In this document: positions 46,593-55,335 of the stretch, piece by piece
Layout: the number at the start of each line of letters is the position of its first letter
How positions within the stretch are numbered: position 1 is the stretch's first letter
Assembly (NCBI GenBank): GCA_019694165.1
Contig: JAIBCL010000004.1
Location: forward strand, 353,574 to 417,573
Reading direction: 5' to 3'
Length of the DNA stretch: 64,000 bases
From: Verrucomicrobiaceae bacterium
GTDB lineage: Bacteria; Verrucomicrobiota; Verrucomicrobiia; Verrucomicrobiales; Verrucomicrobiaceae
Translations under genes and position numbers: made by a program
The notes under the pieces: generated by a model
Databases searched by the model: none
What the model was told of the DNA's origin: nothing
The model's input: only the letters and a program-made list of their open reading frames with translations

Positions 46593-48581
46593 CTAGTCGT
46601 CGGAGAGGTTGCGGATGAATTTGAGAAAGCCGCTGCCGGACTCGTCATCGTCGTCGGAGCTGCTGGCGTAGGGATTGAAGTCGCTCTCGGCCCACCGACG
46701 TCGTTCGAAGGCGTTGGTGCGCAGCAGGAGCCACACGGGCCAGAGGCAGATGGCGAAAAGTCCGAACCAAAAATTCGACCAGAAAAGGCCGCCGCGCGCT
46801 ACCTTCACCGAGAGTGGCACTGTCCGCAGCGAGGACGAGGCGTCGGGATCGAGGCGCAGGTAGTATTCGCCAGATGGCACGGCGGGCAGCGTGACGTCCT
46901 GCACGTTCCCACCCGGTGCGGTTGTGTAATTTGTGAGCGGCAGGGTGACGGGGATCGCCTGTTGCGTGGCGGCGTTCACGAGACTGCCCTTGAGGCCGAG
47001 GTAGGTGTCGGTTTCAAGACCACCCAGCGCCGTCACATGCAGTGGCGCGGAGGGTCCTTCGAGTTTGAACTTCGGCGTCATCAGCGTCTTGTCCGCAGCC
47101 GATGCATCGTAGGCGAGCCGCGCATCGAGCACGCTCTTCTGCGCGTCGTAGCCGAGAAAGAGGAACTGCAAGACCAGATACGTGACCAGCAGCATGAAGA
47201 ACGGCATGCGCACCTCGCGCCATTTCTGCTGGTGGGGATTCGGCTCGTTCAGGTAAGGGCCTCGCGGACGTCCGATCTTGTTCGCATCGCGGGCGAAGGC
47301 AGCTTTCACTTCGTCGGAGCCGATGTATTCGCCGCCGGACCATGTGATGTCCTGAAGCTCCTCGTTGTTCTCGCAGGACAAGATGCGTGGCGGCGAGACA
47401 AAATCGAAAAGCATGGCCTTCTCTCCCTGCCGCACGCGCCAGTAGAACTCGCCGAGCACGCCGGTGGTCGTCGCCTGCTCGCGGGCGAAGAGCTTGAAGG
47501 TCTCACCATCCCACTCGTTCTTCGTGCTGTGGCCGGGGAGGATGCGCACGAGCGACCAGTGGCCGTTGAAGGTGACGAGAAAGCGGAAACCCTGCCACGG
47601 ATTGAAGAGCAGATACTCGTCCCACGAGCACCAGCGGTCCTTCCGCCGCATGAAGCCGATGATCTCCCACATCTCGCCACGCAACATGCCGCGCGTGCCG
47701 ATGGGGAGGATCGGGTTTAGCCGGAGCGTCTCCTGGCTCACGCGGCCGACCGCCTGCAAATCCGGCGTGCTGGAGTCGAGAATGCTGCCGCACGATCCGC
47801 ACACGGCGGCCATAGTCAGGCCCTCGGCACGCAGCGCCACCGGCGCGCCGCATTTCGGGCAGTTCATAGCCGCGCTCTGCCGGCGTGTAATCTCGGCATC
47901 CTGCTCCCAGCCGGGCACCTTGCGCAGTTCGGTGAAGTTCAGCTCGTCGAACTGCGCGTACGCGCCGCTGAAAAACGCGCGCCCCTCCGAGGTGATCTCG
48001 ATGGTGCCGAACTCACCCTTTTCGCCCACGAGGTCGATCCCCGTGCGCTCCCAGCCCGGCGGCGCGACGTGCGGCAGCTCTCCCTCCGCCGCGATGCACT
48101 TCGCGCTTTTGATGTCGGACACGAACCAGTTCGCTCCCGCCACATTGATGCGCGTACCCTGCTTCACCTCGGGATTCAGCCTCGCGAGATCGGGCGCACT
48201 CTGCTCGAAGCTCACCATGAAACAGCCCATCGCCTCCGCGACCCAGCCGATTTTTCCCTGGCCGAAGTCTGCGCACCACTCCGTCCAGCTTCCCTCGCCG
48301 TAGTGCATGCGCAGGCGGCCGATGAGCGCAAACGCCTTCCCATCAAAGTAGCCGCGCGTGCCGATTTGCAGCGGCGACAGATCCGGCGGCAGCTCCGCCA
48401 TCTGGCCGAAGGTCTCCAGATTGAAATCCTTCCGCACGACCATCGACCGGCAGTGCTCGCACACGGCGAAGACGCTGATGCTCGACCGAAACGGCACTGG
48501 CGCGCCGCACTGCGGGCAATCGTAGCGGCGGCTATCGTGTTGGGTGGATGAGGCGGCTGACTGTGAATCCACAGCGGGCAT
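46593..48581 (-). CDS. Double zinc-ribbon DUF4178 membrane protein
   Basis: 662 residues from ATG 48581 (a TTG at 48608 is less likely). Two similar halves each begin with a zinc ribbon: C22-x2-C25...C41-x2-C44 and C241-x2-C244...C261-x2-C264, both reading 'CP.CGAPV'. A DUF4178-type beta-rich domain follows each ('IGTRGYFDGKAFALIGRL' and 'IGTRGMLRGEMWEIIGFM'). The C-terminus has two membrane spans (~'FFMLLVTYLVLQFLFLGY' and ~'FWFGLFAICLWPVWLLL') around an extracytoplasmic beta domain. Function unknown. It heads a run with the 66-aa peptide, DUF350 and the spermidine-synthase-like gene. The internal duplication suggests two DUF4178 units working together. Confidence 0.88.
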   Translation of the reverse strand: MPAVDSQSAASSTQHDSRRYDCPQCGAPVPFRSSISVFAVCEHCRSMVVRKDFNLETFGQMAELPPDLSPLQIGTRGYFDGKAFALIGRLRMHYGEGSWTEWCADFGQGKIGWVAEAMGCFMVSFEQSAPDLARLNPEVKQGTRINVAGANWFVSDIKSAKCIAAEGELPHVAPPGWERTGIDLVGEKGEFGTIEITSEGRAFFSGAYAQFDELNFTELRKVPGWEQDAEITRRQSAAMNCPKCGAPVALRAEGLTMAAVCGSCGSILDSSTPDLQAVGRVSQETLRLNPILPIGTRGMLRGEMWEIIGFMRRKDRWCSWDEYLLFNPWQGFRFLVTFNGHWSLVRILPGHSTKNEWDGETFKLFAREQATTTGVLGEFYWRVRQGEKAMLFDFVSPPRILSCENNEELQDITWSGGEYIGSDEVKAAFARDANKIGRPRGPYLNEPNPHQQKWREVRMPFFMLLVTYLVLQFLFLGYDAQKSVLDARLAYDASAADKTLMTPKFKLEGPSAPLHVTALGGLETDTYLGLKGSLVNAATQQAIPVTLPLTNYTTAPGGNVQDVTLPAVPSGEYYLRLDPDASSSLRTVPLSVKVARGGLFWSNFWFGLFAICLWPVWLLLRTNAFERRRWAESDFNPYASSSDDDDESGSGFLKFIRNLSDD

Positions 48582-48621
48582 TGAAGCGGGTTCGCGCCCA
48601 GGTGGCAAGAGCCGAGATCAA

Positions 48622-48706
48622 GGAGCAGGGACATTCCTGTCCCGTCGAATGTTCCCGACAAAGATCACGCGAAGAGCGTGCGACGGGACAGGAATGTCCC
48701 TGCTCC
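48622..48706. repeat. Twin-hairpin repeat, family C
   Basis: The outer arms 48622-48647 and 48681-48706 are perfect 26-bp inverted copies. Each arm is itself a palindrome around GGGACATTCCTGTCCC. The 33-nt loop (48648-48680) holds AATGTTCCCGACAAAG and CGCGAAGAGCGTG. It lies between the start of the DUF4178 gene and the end of the MFS gene, both on the minus strand. Confidence 0.88.
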
Positions 48707-48717
48707 CTGCCGCTGCG

Positions 48718-49995
48718 TCAGCGTTTCTCCAGCGGCGTCACGGGATCGATGAACATCCAGCAGAGCATTGAGATGAGATACGTGCCGGCGGCGACGTATA
48801 TCGGGACGTTCCAGTTGTTGCCAGACCATGTGAGCAAATAGGGGACGACGACGGGGCCGAGCGCGCCGCCGAGATTGCCCATCATGTTCATGCTGCCTGA
48901 GAGCGACCCGGCGACCTTGCCGCCGACATCCATGCATGCGCCCCATGCGCCGGGCATGGAGAGATCATTGCAAAAGCCGGAGAGACCCATCGAGATCATG
49001 GCGAGCGTGGGATCGCGCAGCACGGTGGAGAACGCGAGCAATACCGCGGCGCCGATCATGCCGCCTGCTCCGACCACCCGCCGCGCGCTGCCGAGGCAGC
49101 CGGTGCGTTGCGCGATGATTTTGGCGAGCCATCCGCCGAGGAAGCAGCCGATGCCGCCGAGGAAGAGCGGCAGGCCGCCGAGCAGCGCGCTCTTTGCACC
49201 ATCGAGATGCAGCGCCTCCTTCATGTAGGTCGGCAGCCATGTGATGTAGAAGTACCAGACGTAGCTGATGCAGAAGTAGTAGAGCCAGAGCAGCAGCACC
49301 GTCGGCGTGGTGAAAAACTTCCGCCACGGGATGGCGGCGTGGCCGTCGAGGTTCTTCTCCGCGCCTTCGAGCAGCGCGAGTTCGGCCTCGTTCATGCCGC
49401 GGTGCTCGCGCGGATCGTCGCGAAACCAGATGAAGAAAACGACCGCCCACACCACGCCCAGGCAGCCGAAAATCATGAACGCGTGCCGCCACGAGACAAA
49501 CTCCAGCACCCACAGCACGAGCAGAGGCGTGAAGGCACCGCCCCAGCGCGCGGAGAGCCATGTGATGCCCTGCGCGAGTCCGCGCTCGCGCTGCGGCAGC
49601 CAGATGGTGAACATCTTGGTCAGGTTCGGAAATGCGCCCGCCTCGCCCGTGCCGAAGAGAAACCGGAACACCATCATCGAGGTGAGATTCCATGCATAGC
49701 CGGTCGCGGCGGTGAAGACGGACCAGAAGGTGACCACACGCATCAGCACGCGGCGCGGCCCGAGCTTGTCGCCGAGCCAGCCGCCGGGGATTTCAAACAA
49801 TGCATACGCGAGTGTGAAAGCGGAGAAGACCCAGCCCATCTGTTCCTTGGTGAATCCGAGATCGCCCTGGATGAGCGGCGCGGCCTTCGAGATGCACACG
49901 CGGTCGATGTAAGTGATGACCGCCAGCGTGACGGCGAAGACGATGACCCAGTGGCGCGAGCGCGTGGGTCTGGAGGAAGGCGGGACGGCGGACAT
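48718..49995 (-). CDS. MFS transporter, ACS (anion:cation symporter) type
   Basis: 425 residues with about 12 membrane spans. The first span-loop 'VTYIDRVCISKAAPLIQGDLGF' and 'GGWLGDKLGPRRVL' are the hallmark of the ACS branch (glucarate, galactonate, phthalate and sialate carriers). It probably imports a sugar acid or other organic anion with protons. The substrate is unknown and no catabolic cluster is adjacent. Its stop is 12 bp from the family C repeat and 137 bp from the DUF4178 start. Confidence 0.92.
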   Translation of the reverse strand: MSAVPPSSRPTRSRHWVIVFAVTLAVITYIDRVCISKAAPLIQGDLGFTKEQMGWVFSAFTLAYALFEIPGGWLGDKLGPRRVLMRVVTFWSVFTAATGYAWNLTSMMVFRFLFGTGEAGAFPNLTKMFTIWLPQRERGLAQGITWLSARWGGAFTPLLVLWVLEFVSWRHAFMIFGCLGVVWAVVFFIWFRDDPREHRGMNEAELALLEGAEKNLDGHAAIPWRKFFTTPTVLLLWLYYFCISYVWYFYITWLPTYMKEALHLDGAKSALLGGLPLFLGGIGCFLGGWLAKIIAQRTGCLGSARRVVGAGGMIGAAVLLAFSTVLRDPTLAMISMGLSGFCNDLSMPGAWGACMDVGGKVAGSLSGSMNMMGNLGGALGPVVVPYLLTWSGNNWNVPIYVAAGTYLISMLCWMFIDPVTPLEKR

Positions 49996-50279
49996 GGGTG
50001 GATGTGCGGGAGTTCAGCGGATGGCCGGGCGGAAAGCAAGCAGGATGGGGGATGAGTCACGGAATATCGCCGATGAGCTGCGAGCGGCGGACTCACCCTT
50101 GGCCGAGGTGATCTGCCGCTGAAGCAGCTTCGTTACGCACGGGGAAGCTCGCTGGAATCACATGTGCCCGCTCCTGCATGCGCATCCTGCGTCTTGCATG
50201 CTGCAGCCCGTCCCGTTGGTCGCGCGTCGCTGCTTTGCGGATTTGCGCGCGGATCAATCCAGCGCATCGTGCCCGCCAC

Positions 50280-51020
50280 ATGGCTGACACGAACAACGAT
50301 GAAATCTGGAGCGGTCTCGGGCCTCTCGCGCGCAATGCGCTGGCGATGCGCGATTACAAAGCGGGGGACATGCAGTCAAAGCTGCACGCCGGCCACGCGG
50401 AAGCGCGGGAACTGACGGGCGATGCCTTGCCCGCCGGGCTGTCTATTCCCGGCGTGGAGTTCTTTCACCGGCGTGTTTATCAGCAGCGGCATCGCGGTCA
50501 GTTCGCGGAGTTCGCGCGCGAGGGCGAGGGCGTGCCGGGGAAGATCGGGCTTTGGCCGCGGCAATGGGCCACAGCGGTGATGTTCGCGGGCACGAGCAAG
50601 GGTTTCCACATTCATCCACCGTTCGTCCCCGATGGCGTGGAGCCGGCGGCATGGTTCCGGCGCTTGTTCGTCGATGAGCCGCTGAACTACGCGCTGCGCC
50701 CGTATGCTCGGGAGCAGTGGGACATCATGTGCTTCATCCAGGGACAGGCGGAGATGTTCCTCATCGACGAACGGGCCGGGATGCCGCGCAAGAAGATGCG
50801 CTTCATCATCGAGGGCGACGACATGCCGGGGCCGAACAACGTGGCCGTCGTCATCCCCGCCGGCGTGGCGCATGCCATCCGGTGCATCAGCTCAAAGGAT
50901 CTGGTGATGGTCTATGGCACCAGCACCGTCTTCGCGCCCGAGAACGAAGGCCGCATCGCGCACGCGCTGGAGACGCCGACCGCGCCGCCGGACTGGGAGG
51001 CGTACTGGAACCTCGGCTGA
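50280..51020 (+). CDS. RmlC-like cupin (dTDP-4-dehydrorhamnose 3,5-epimerase family)
   Basis: 246 residues from ATG 50280; upstream codons to 50178 are rejected. A cupin barrel: 'SIPGVEFFHRRVYQQRHRG' early, 'GFHIHPPFVPDG' at the metal-site region, 'QWDIMCFIQGQAEMFLIDER' and 'NNVAVVIPAGVAHAIRCIS' for the later strands. It resembles the 3,5-epimerase family but is longer than RmlC (about 180), and no rml genes are adjacent, so the sugar-nucleotide role is not certain. It is probably cytosolic and co-transcribed with the small gene 6 bp downstream. Confidence 0.75.
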   Translation: MADTNNDEIWSGLGPLARNALAMRDYKAGDMQSKLHAGHAEARELTGDALPAGLSIPGVEFFHRRVYQQRHRGQFAEFAREGEGVPGKIGLWPRQWATAVMFAGTSKGFHIHPPFVPDGVEPAAWFRRLFVDEPLNYALRPYAREQWDIMCFIQGQAEMFLIDERAGMPRKKMRFIIEGDDMPGPNNVAVVIPAGVAHAIRCISSKDLVMVYGTSTVFAPENEGRIAHALETPTAPPDWEAYWNLG

Positions 51021-51026
51021 CCGCTC

Positions 51027-51365
51027 ATGCTGGAGACCGACGACATCGCGGATCGCGACTTCGAGAGCGGCTACGAACGCGAAGTGGTGGAGCGCGTGTG
51101 GTCGCTGGCGCAGACCGTAGCGAACAACGATCCATCCGTGTGGCGCAAGGACGAGTCCGGCGCGTGGATGCACCGGCAGGCGTATCGAAACCGGCACTCC
51201 GAGTTCGGCTGGGAGATCGCGAACATCAGCTTCAGCTCCCGCGGCGCCGGCATCGCCTCCCTGCGGCCGATGCAGTGGCAGAACTACGTCGATTTCATGG
51301 TCGCCGCCCGCACCGGCTCCGCCGTGACGGCGGAAGGTTTGAAGAATGTGCGGCGGCTGTTGTAG
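51027..51365 (+). CDS. Small degenerate HNH-like protein (112 aa)
   Basis: 112 residues, 6 bp after the cupin gene. Residues 35-66 read DPSVWRKDESGAW...GWEIANIS and residues 79-88 read LRPMQWQNYV. The layout is that of small HNH-like proteins with 'RKD..G..I....YG....YGWEIDHI...N.RPL.W.NN'. Here the catalytic 'DH' after GWEI has become A-N and the last Asn is lost, so nuclease activity is not expected. It may be a structural or nucleic-acid-binding remnant. It lies 7 bp before the convergent end of the GT-C gene. Confidence 0.6.
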   Translation: MLETDDIADRDFESGYEREVVERVWSLAQTVANNDPSVWRKDESGAWMHRQAYRNRHSEFGWEIANISFSSRGAGIASLRPMQWQNYVDFMVAARTGSAVTAEGLKNVRRLL

Positions 51366-51372
51366 GTGCGCT

Positions 51373-53298
51373 TCACCGCGCCTTCAGCACCCGGAAATAG
51401 AACTCCGGGTCGATCGACGGGAACCATGCGACTTCTTCAAACAGTTTTGGATCGTCGATCACGCGGAAGCCGTCTTTGAAGACGGCGCGGTTGAAGGTGT
51501 TGTAGCCTTGCACGAGATAGACGGGGCGATTCCCGGCCTTCGCTTTTTGCAGCGCGGACTCGATTTCGGCGGCGGTGTTCACGCTGATGGAGCGCGGGCA
51601 ATAGACGGGGAGCGCTTCCTGGCCGAGGCCGTAGCAGAGGACGGTGGCGTGGGTCGTATTCGATTGGTTTTCGAGGAATGCAGCCACGTCGCGAAGCGGG
51701 GCATACGGGGCAGACCACAGCACACGGCGGAAGGGCTGGGGCAGGATCACTTGCGCGGCGATGGCGGCGACGACGATGAGCGAGCGCACCGCGCTGGTCA
51801 CGGGGCGGACGGCGAACTGCGTTGTGGTCCATGCGAGGCCGATGACGAAGGGCACGAGCATCGCGATGGCGAAGCGGGAGTAGAAGTAGCTCTTCGCGAA
51901 ATACGTGACGGCGGCGAAAAGCAATCCGCTGGCGACGAGGCCGAGCACGAGCGAGCCGGCCTTTCTGCGCTGCATGGCGAAGACGAGGATGCCAAAGAGT
52001 GCGACGAGCGTGACGGGCCCGGTGAGCCGTGATGCGATGGACGAGAATCCTCCGTGTGAGTCCTGGAGCTGACGTACGGCATCTGCGGAGAAGCCGACGA
52101 GATCAAGATCGCCGGGAATGAAGCCTGTGGCGAGCTGCTGCCATGCTTCGACGGCGTGCGCCGGGTCGAGGCCGTGGCCCTGAGCCTCCGCGCCGGCCCA
52201 GTGACGTGCCTGCATGAAGTTCGGCAGAAACATCTGGAGCAGCAGCATGGCGGCGAAGACATGAGTGATGGCGAGACGCGAGAAGACGGCCCATCGGTCT
52301 GACGCCGTCCCTTCCTGCCGCAACGAGATCCACGCGAGCAGGGCGAACATGACTGCGACATCGACGAGCGCGCTTGGGAACGCCCAGAGCCAGAGAAACT
52401 GATTCAGCCCGAGCCAGACCCAATGCCACGCCACGCGACCACGCGACTCGATCAAACATGTGGCCGCGTAGAGCGCGGAGATGCAAAGCAGCACGACGAG
52501 CGCGTACGCACGCGCATCGACACCGTAGCGGATGTGCCACGGATGCAGCGAGAGCAAAACGGCGGCGACAATGCCAGCGGCGGGCCTGCCCCAGCGACGC
52601 AACAAACACGCGAGCATGACGACAGCGACGGCGGATGCCGTCAGCGGCGGGATGCGCGCGGCGAGGTCGGTGAATTCTTCCTTCGGTTCGCGCGTGATTT
52701 TGTGCCACGCGGTGAGGCTGGCTTTTTGCGCGAGTGACATGGGCACATGGTTGGTAGGCTTCTGATAGTAGAAGGCGCAGCGCTTCCAAGTGGTTGGAGT
52801 GAACTTCAGCTCGTCGGGGTTCTTTTTGTCGGGCTTCCAACTTCCATGCGAGCACTGGCGGATGACCCACGTCTCATCCCACCACAGGCTCTTGCTGGCG
52901 AGCGGACAGCGGGCGGCGGTGCAGACGATCACGGCGAGCAGCACGAACGGCCAGAACCACGCGCGACGCGGAATGACCGGCGGCCAGGAAAACGGCGACG
53001 CCTCCTGTGTCCACCACTTCGCAGTGAGGGCAGCCAGCAGGAGCAGAGCGAGATTGATCCACGCAGCGAAGTGGATGCCGAGATCGACATCAGCCTCCCA
53101 AGGAGTGTCCTTCGGATGCGCGGCGAAGGCTTTGATCTTCTCCCGCGCGGCATGAGCATCGGGTCCAGCGAGGAGGATGGCGATCTCGACAAGCGAGAGC
53201 ACGAGGAGGATCGCCCGGGCTTTGCCCGCTGGCGTGGAGAGAAGGCGTTGGAGTGTTGCCTTCACGCGAGCGTGCGAGAGAAGATGTCTGCGAGGCAT
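51373..53298 (-). CDS. GT-C type membrane glycosyltransferase (GT39/ArnT-like)
   Basis: 641 residues with ~12 membrane spans and a C-terminal extracytoplasmic domain of ~130 residues. The first large loop carries 'SLWWDETWVIRQ' with the adjacent D-E pair expected of lipid-phosphosugar-dependent transferases, and 'YGVDARAYALVVLL' matches the second conserved block of ArnT/PMT-like proteins. It should transfer a sugar from a polyprenyl-phosphate donor to an acceptor at the outer face of the inner membrane; donor and acceptor are unknown. The N-terminus is Arg-rich; ATG 53298 is used. A family A repeat lies directly upstream. Confidence 0.82.
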   Translation of the reverse strand: MPRRHLLSHARVKATLQRLLSTPAGKARAILLVLSLVEIAILLAGPDAHAAREKIKAFAAHPKDTPWEADVDLGIHFAAWINLALLLLAALTAKWWTQEASPFSWPPVIPRRAWFWPFVLLAVIVCTAARCPLASKSLWWDETWVIRQCSHGSWKPDKKNPDELKFTPTTWKRCAFYYQKPTNHVPMSLAQKASLTAWHKITREPKEEFTDLAARIPPLTASAVAVVMLACLLRRWGRPAAGIVAAVLLSLHPWHIRYGVDARAYALVVLLCISALYAATCLIESRGRVAWHWVWLGLNQFLWLWAFPSALVDVAVMFALLAWISLRQEGTASDRWAVFSRLAITHVFAAMLLLQMFLPNFMQARHWAGAEAQGHGLDPAHAVEAWQQLATGFIPGDLDLVGFSADAVRQLQDSHGGFSSIASRLTGPVTLVALFGILVFAMQRRKAGSLVLGLVASGLLFAAVTYFAKSYFYSRFAIAMLVPFVIGLAWTTTQFAVRPVTSAVRSLIVVAAIAAQVILPQPFRRVLWSAPYAPLRDVAAFLENQSNTTHATVLCYGLGQEALPVYCPRSISVNTAAEIESALQKAKAGNRPVYLVQGYNTFNRAVFKDGFRVIDDPKLFEEVAWFPSIDPEFYFRVLKAR

Positions 53299-53338
53299 GA
53301 CAAACCAGCCGTTGTTGATCCAATGCGCGAACGAAACA

Positions 53339-53481
53339 CCTCACCCTCACCCCGGCCCTCTCCCCGTGGGAGAGGGAGACGATGGCGCTGCCGCGCCTTG
53401 ATCAAAACTTGCTTTTCACAACCGAGCGGAAGCTCGTTCTGCTCCTTCTCCCTGCGGGAGAGGGCTGGGGTGAGGGGGAAG
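53339..53481. repeat. Twin-hairpin repeat, family A, copy 3
   Basis: The ends are CCCTCTCCCCGTGGGAGAGGG (near 53356-53376) and TTCTCCCTGCGGGAGAGGG (near 53445-53463), with outer words CCCTCACCCCGG and CTGGGGTGAGGGGG. The interior shares TGGCGCTGCCGCGCC (53383-53397) and CCGAGCGG-AGCTCGTTC (53422-53439) with copy 2. It lies in the 255-base gap between CorA and the GT-C gene, which contains no other recognisable feature. Confidence 0.88.
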
Positions 53482-53553
53482 TTTTTCGTTCGCCCCAAGG
53501 ATTCCCGTACGCTGGTCATTTCTTCACGGGCTGACGGCTCGGTGTCATTGGCG

Positions 53554-54531
53554 CTACAAAAGCTTCTTCCGCTTGAAGTAGATGATGGGAATGACGGCGG
53601 AGACGACGAGAGCGACGAGAGCGAGCGGATACGCCCAGGCGACCTTGAGTTCCGGCATGTGCTCGAAATTCATGCCGTAGATGCTGGCGATGAGCGTGGG
53701 CGGCATGAAGAGCACGCTGGCGATGGTGAAGATCTTGATGATCTGATTCTGCTGGATGTTGATGAGGCCGAGCGTGGAGTCCAACAGGAAGGCCATCTCC
53801 TGGGTCTGCTGGTTTGTGTAGTCGTCGAGCGACTTCACGTCACGCATCACGCTGCGGAACTGGGGCGCGAGATCACCGCGCATCCAGGTGGCGGTGTTGT
53901 TGAGAAAGAACTGGAGCATGCGGTTCATGCTGACGAGGCTCTCGCGCAGGTTCGCCACGAAGGCGCTGCGGCGGCCGAGGAGCTTCACGACTTCGGCCAG
54001 ATCTTTTTCCACGGTGGCGTTCGCGCGGTGGGGATCGAGCTTGAAGACATCGCGGCAGACTTTTTTCAGATCGCTCTCCACAACCTGCAACGCATCGGCG
54101 ATGCGGGCGATGATCAGCTCGCAAAGCAGGAGAAAGACCGCGTCGCTGGTCAGGGGCGTTTTGCACTGACGGCGCACTTGATCGACGATGACACGGAAGG
54201 ACTGCGGATCGGCGTAGCGGACGGTGGTGAGGCAATCGGGCGCGACGACGAATGAAATGGCGGTCGTGTCGGGGTCAGGGGTGTCGAGACCGACGGGAAT
54301 CCACGCCGTCATGTACAGTGATCCCTTGTCGGTGTAGAGCCGGCTGGACTCCTCGATCTCCTGCATTTCTTCGCGGGTGGGGAGCTGGTATTCGAGCCAG
54401 CTTTCCGCTTCGAGTTCCTCGGCGCGGGAGGGATTGAGCAGGTCGAGATAGACGAGATTGTCCGGGAACGGACGCTTCTTTTCGTCGTTCCAGTCGATGA
54501 GCTGTGCCTGTTGCGTGAGGAGCCGGACCAT
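53554..54531 (-). CDS. corA: CorA family magnesium/metal transporter
   Basis: 325 residues, normal for CorA (about 315-350). The cytoplasmic N-terminal alpha/beta domain (1-~160) and long stalk helix (~165-260) are followed by two membrane spans. The pore signature Y-G286-M287-N288 stands at the end of the first span. The C-terminus is basic (KRKKLL). It forms a pentameric Mg2+ (or Co2+/Ni2+) channel in the inner membrane. The GYF_2 gene lies 76 bp upstream on the same strand. Confidence 0.95.
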   Translation of the reverse strand: MVRLLTQQAQLIDWNDEKKRPFPDNLVYLDLLNPSRAEELEAESWLEYQLPTREEMQEIEESSRLYTDKGSLYMTAWIPVGLDTPDPDTTAISFVVAPDCLTTVRYADPQSFRVIVDQVRRQCKTPLTSDAVFLLLCELIIARIADALQVVESDLKKVCRDVFKLDPHRANATVEKDLAEVVKLLGRRSAFVANLRESLVSMNRMLQFFLNNTATWMRGDLAPQFRSVMRDVKSLDDYTNQQTQEMAFLLDSTLGLINIQQNQIIKIFTIASVLFMPPTLIASIYGMNFEHMPELKVAWAYPLALVALVVSAVIPIIYFKRKKLL

Positions 54532-54607
54532 CGGGCGGGGCGCGAAACTACGCGAGCCAGTTGCGCGCGCGAGGGAAAACAGAATGCGCGGACAAAATCA
54601 CAAGCGG

Positions 54608-55300
54608 CTACCGCGGCACGGGCACCACGGGCACCGCGACTCTCGTGAGCGAACCATCGTTCTTTCCCACGATTCGCCGGCCGCTGCCGTCGGCTGCGAT
54701 GCCGATGAGCACCACCTTGTCCGGCGGATCGGAGGTCTTCAGGCCGGCGCCAAAGTAGCGGTAGCCCGGCTGCGTGTCGTCCTTGAGAACAGGGCACCGG
54801 AGCACGTCATCGGTGATCATGTCCGTCTTCACCAGCTCAGCCAGATCGGGAGGATAGCTGCCGTCATGCCCGCCGGCGTAAAGCTTGCACGCCGCCAGAA
54901 TCTGCCGCGCGTGATCCGCCGAGCGGCGTTGTATGGAGAAGTCTTCAACGGTCTTGGTGACTGGCACCACGAGCGCTCCGATCACCGCCGCGACAGCGAC
55001 GACAGCCAGCCGGATGAGCCACGGCTTCTGTCGCGATGCCTTCTGCTTCGGCTGCTCGATCACGGGGAGAGCGAACTTCGGCCCGGGTGCGGCCGCGTCT
55101 ACCGGCGCGGATGCCAGGGCCGTCACCGGTGCCGGTTCGACGGCGAGGACGGCCAGCGAGTGCAGCGGCTGCCACTCGCCCAGGCCCTCATGCCATGCGA
55201 TGTCCGTGGGGCGGAACTGCCCGGCGGCCAGGCCGTCGAGGATCTGCTTCGCGGAAAAGACTCCGAGCTTCTGGTTGTCTCGACCGACGTGTATCTGCAT
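54608..55300 (-). CDS. GYF_2 domain protein with membrane span and pseudopilin-like tail
   Basis: 230 residues from ATG 55300. Residues 1-~55 form a GYF_2 domain (VGRDNQKLGVFSAKQI, 'GEWQPLHSL'), usually a peptide-binding or adaptor domain. An Ala/Pro linker follows, then one membrane span at ~100-120 and a C-terminal domain 'ARQILAACKLYAGGHDGSYPPDLAELV' that resembles the body of PVC-type pseudopilin-like proteins. The function is unknown. It lies 35 bp after the ribokinase-type gene, same strand. Confidence 0.75.
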   Translation of the reverse strand: MQIHVGRDNQKLGVFSAKQILDGLAAGQFRPTDIAWHEGLGEWQPLHSLAVLAVEPAPVTALASAPVDAAAPGPKFALPVIEQPKQKASRQKPWLIRLAVVAVAAVIGALVVPVTKTVEDFSIQRRSADHARQILAACKLYAGGHDGSYPPDLAELVKTDMITDDVLRCPVLKDDTQPGYRYFGAGLKTSDPPDKVVLIGIAADGSGRRIVGKNDGSLTRVAVPVVPVPR

Positions 55301-55335
55301 GGCGGCAAGTGACGGGTCTGATTCGGCGCGGGCGC

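Noticed and set aside
52747..54255. 502-codon plus-strand open frame across the family A repeat
   Set aside because: It runs through the antisense of GT-C, a repeat element and CorA; an open frame across a repeat is not evidence of a gene.
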